Assembly: GCA_046350295.1 (NCBI GenBank)
Contig: JAXMAR010000005.1
Span: forward strand, 186,001-250,000
Reading direction: 5' to 3'
DNA: 64,000 nucleotides
Source of the DNA: JAXMAR01 sp046350295
GTDB lineage: Bacteria; Planctomycetota; Planctomycetia; Gemmatales; Gemmataceae
The notes beneath the pieces are model-generated. The model saw only the letters and a program-made list of their open reading frames with translations, had not been told where the DNA came from and searched no databases. Positions 62,103 to 64,000 of the stretch are shown piece by piece. The position numbers were made by a program, and so were the translations under genes. Every line of letters starts with the position of its first letter. Within the stretch, counting starts at the first letter, position 1.

Positions 62103-62852
62103 ATGGCGGCTGGCGATCCTTCCATTGTGGTCCTCTTCGCCCTGCGCCGCGAAAGCTCCTTCTTCTTGAAAACATTGTCCGGCACGGGCCGCATCGCTAC
62201 CCAAAGGTTCGCGGCGTGGACCGGGAACGCGGGGACGGCGACCGTCCTCGTTCTGGAAACGGGGATCGGCGCCGCGCAAACCCAACGCGGGCTCGATTGG
62301 CTGATCGGCGCCTTCCGGCCGCGCCATCTCGTCGCCGCCGGCTTCTGCGGCGGGCTTGACCCGTTACTGCGGGTGGGAGCCGTCGTTCAGGCCGGCGAAG
62401 TGGTCGACGAAGGCGGCGCCCTCGTCCCTCTCGCCGTTCAACCCCTGGCCATGCCGCGCGTCCGTCTCGTCACCTGTCCGCGCCTCCTGGCAACCGCGGC
62501 CGAGAGAGCATCGCTGGCGACGGCCCATCAGGCGCAGACCGTCGACATGGAATCCGTCCACATCGCCCGCTTCGGCCGCGACCACGGCATCCCCGTCACT
62601 TGCGTGCGCGCCGTCTCCGATGACGCGCGGAGCAGTCTCGCGCCCGTCCTCGCCGATCTGCTCTCCGCGGGACGTGTCTCCGCCGGCCGCTTGACCTGCG
62701 CTCTCCTGCGACGGCCCTGGCTCCTGCGGCAGATGCTGCGCCTGGCGCGCGACACCCGTGTCGCCGGACACAATCTCGCGCTGGTCCTTCGAGAATTGGT
62801 TGAGATGCTTGGGCAGGACGTGGTCCGCTCCGGTTCTGCGAACCAGGGCTAA
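62103..62852 (+). CDS. Phosphorylase-superfamily protein (nucleosidase/hopanoid phosphorylase-like)
   Basis: 249 residues with the PNP/UDP phosphorylase fold: IVVLFALRRESSFF, VLVLETGIGAAQTQRGLDWL, HLVAAGFCGGLDPLLRVGAVV and QTVDMESVHIARFGRDHGIP, where the VDMES Glu contacts ribose. The following Asp (VRAVSDDA) is the base-binding residue. Members cleave nucleosides or, as HpnG, adenosylhopane. No hopanoid genes are adjacent, so the substrate is open. It is 33 bases after the S1 gene and may be co-transcribed. Confidence 0.82.
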   Translation: MAAGDPSIVVLFALRRESSFFLKTLSGTGRIATQRFAAWTGNAGTATVLVLETGIGAAQTQRGLDWLIGAFRPRHLVAAGFCGGLDPLLRVGAVVQAGEVVDEGGALVPLAVQPLAMPRVRLVTCPRLLATAAERASLATAHQAQTVDMESVHIARFGRDHGIPVTCVRAVSDDARSSLAPVLADLLSAGRVSAGRLTCALLRRPWLLRQMLRLARDTRVAGHNLALVLRELVEMLGQDVVRSGSANQG

Positions 62853-62854
62853 AC

Positions 62855-63331
62855 TTATCCCAGCGCAATTCCCTTGCGCTCCGCCCGCTCCCGGTACAGC
62901 GGCACGAACTCCGTCTGCACCAGCCGCACCGCCTCGCGCACCTGCGCCTCGATCTCCTTCTCGTCCACCGCCGGGTTCTGCCGCCAGCGCCGCTCCATCA
63001 GCGTGCCCCCCGCCGCCGTCGCCCCGGCGCGGAACAACATCTCCACCTTGTCCGCCGGCGACTTGCCGACCTCCGGCAACACGTGCAGCATCGGATGTCC
63101 GGGGTATTCCGGCATGTCGTTCCAGCCACCTTCGACGGTGAACGAGCCGCTCGCCCCGTCGAAGCCGAGGCCGATGAAGAAGTGCAGATCGTCGCGCACC
63201 GTCCAAATGAAAGACCGCCAGCCGGGCGTCGCCACCTTTCCCTTGCCCCCCTGCGGCTCGAACTGTGGCAACGCGGCCGCCAGCTCTTGTATGAAATGAC
63301 GGCGGACCACCTTCGATAATTCGCTCTCCAC
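62855..63331 (-). CDS. Hypothetical protein
   Basis: 158 residues starting at a GTG with AAGGAGG six bases before it; the frame upstream is antisense to the acylase gene. The sequence is alpha/beta: ELAAALPQFEPQGGKGK, WRSFIWTVRDDLHFFIGLGF, SFTVEGGWNDMPEYPGHPM and a basic C-terminal helix. The Trp/Phe-rich strands look like a compact barrel or sandwich. I recognise no family. It is convergent with the phosphorylase gene. Confidence 0.7.
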   Translation of the reverse strand: MESELSKVVRRHFIQELAAALPQFEPQGGKGKVATPGWRSFIWTVRDDLHFFIGLGFDGASGSFTVEGGWNDMPEYPGHPMLHVLPEVGKSPADKVEMLFRAGATAAGGTLMERRWRQNPAVDEKEIEAQVREAVRLVQTEFVPLYRERAERKGIALG

Positions 63332-63454
63332 GGCGTTCCTCCTTGGCGGCGCCAAACGCTGGGCGACGCTTTGATTCTCAGCCCTGCGCCGCGCAGCGTC
63401 AACTCCGCTGATTGCCTGTGGACTTCGGCGCAACCCTGAGCGACAATGCCGCCC

Positions 63455-64000
63455 ATGAAACGCTTCATCCTCTCCCTCTGTCTCTTCGTCCCGGCCCCGG
63501 CGCACGCCGGTGACGCCGACGCGCTTCTCGCCCGCGCCCGCAAGGCGCTCGCGCCCATCGCCGGCGAACTGAAAACGCCCGGCCTCGCCGCGTCCGTCGA
63601 GATCCTCCGCGACAAGTGGGGCGTCCCGCACATCTATGCGAAGAATCAACACGATCTCTTCTTTGCCCAGGGCTTCGTCGCGGCCCAGGACCGCCTCTTC
63701 CAGCTCGAGTTGTGGCGCCGTCATGCCGCCGGTGAGATGGCCGAGCTCCTGGGTGAAAGCGCCGTCGAATCGGACCGCTTCGCCCGCCTCATCCGCTACC
63801 GCGGCGACATGGACGCTGAATGGAAAAGTTACGCCCCCGACGCCAAGGAGATCGCCACCGCCTTCACCGACGGCATCAACGCCTGCATCGACCAGTTTGG
63901 CGACAAGCTGCCCATCGAGTTCGAGCTCTTGAAGTTCAAGCCGAAGCGCTGGCGGCCCGAGGACGTGCTCGCCCGCATGTCCGGCGTCTACATGTCGCAG
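63455..64000 (+). CDS. Penicillin acylase-family (S45) amidase, C-terminus outside the window
   Basis: The frame is open from the ATG at 63455 to the window end (182 codons); an ATG at 63446 is an alternative. A signal peptide (KRFILSLCLFVPAPAHA) is followed by the conserved start of the alpha subunit: VEILRDKWGVPHIYAKNQHDLFFAQGFVAAQDRLFQLELWRR and AGEMAELLG. Members are secreted Ntn hydrolases that self-cleave before a Ser and hydrolyse amides such as acyl-homoserine lactones or penicillins. The autocatalytic Ser lies beyond the window. Confidence 0.88.
   Translation, partial: MKRFILSLCLFVPAPAHAGDADALLARARKALAPIAGELKTPGLAASVEILRDKWGVPHIYAKNQHDLFFAQGFVAAQDRLFQLELWRRHAAGEMAELLGESAVESDRFARLIRYRGDMDAEWKSYAPDAKEIATAFTDGINACIDQFGDKLPIEFELLKFKPKRWRPEDVLARMSGVYMSQ

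Overview
The window looks like chromosomal DNA of a high-GC planctomycete, most likely Gemmataceae-like. This is inferred from gene content, not from a marker search: Tat-exported Gfo/Idh/MocA and sugar-isomerase-like proteins, GYF_2 (DUF4339) proteins, an Uma2-family nuclease, DUF29, secreted isochorismatase-like and C25 peptidase-like proteins, and a multidomain GNAT/cyclic-nucleotide-binding protein among housekeeping genes. I see no rRNA, tRNA, CRISPR array, prophage or complete insertion sequence.

Layout. 1-5 kb: minus-strand lipoprotein (cut by the window edge), HTTM membrane protein and its coupled partner, secreted cysteine hydrolase, DUF29 protein. 5-7.6 kb: enolase-superfamily enzyme, then two small toxin-antitoxin-like pairs in divergent orientation, one with a perfect palindromic operator. 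7.7-14.4 kb: trmL, ftsK, clpB, a BFD-like [2Fe-2S] protein. 14.4-21.4 kb: ABC-2 transporter (ATPase frameshifted), hemF, Uma2 nuclease, MBL-fold hydrolase, lspA, PAP2-like protein, UbiA prenyltransferase. 21.7-26.8 kb: small protein next to a sigma-70 factor whose leader contains a terminator, a membrane coiled-coil pair, a GlsB/YeaQ-type protein. 26.9-34.5 kb: bacterioferritin, arginine cluster argB-argD-argF (argF carries three indels), GNAT-cNMP fusion, M20 peptidase (frameshifted), flavin reductase. 34.6-43.2 kb: accessory stretch with small membrane and secreted proteins, pseudogene remnants, a PD-(D/E)XK protein, a MazF module and a candidate selenoprotein. 43-49 kb: C25-like peptidase, GYF_2/PH protein, nucleotidyltransferase-like gene, dienelactone hydrolase, TIM-barrel protein. 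49-64 kb: tandem STAS protein, purF, ROK kinase, class III FBPase, MBL phosphodiesterase-like protein, CPBP protease, methyltransferase, S1-domain protein, phosphorylase, and the start of a penicillin acylase.

The most interesting item is the gene at complement(39897..41042). It has an in-frame TGA as codon 87 inside a thioredoxin-like domain, directly after a Cys, followed by a hairpin that fits the bacterial SECIS consensus. It is a candidate selenoprotein. A second theme is large perfect inverted repeats at gene boundaries. A third is indels in otherwise conserved genes (ABC ATPase, argF, M20 peptidase); these could be sequencing errors or true decay and need read-level checking.
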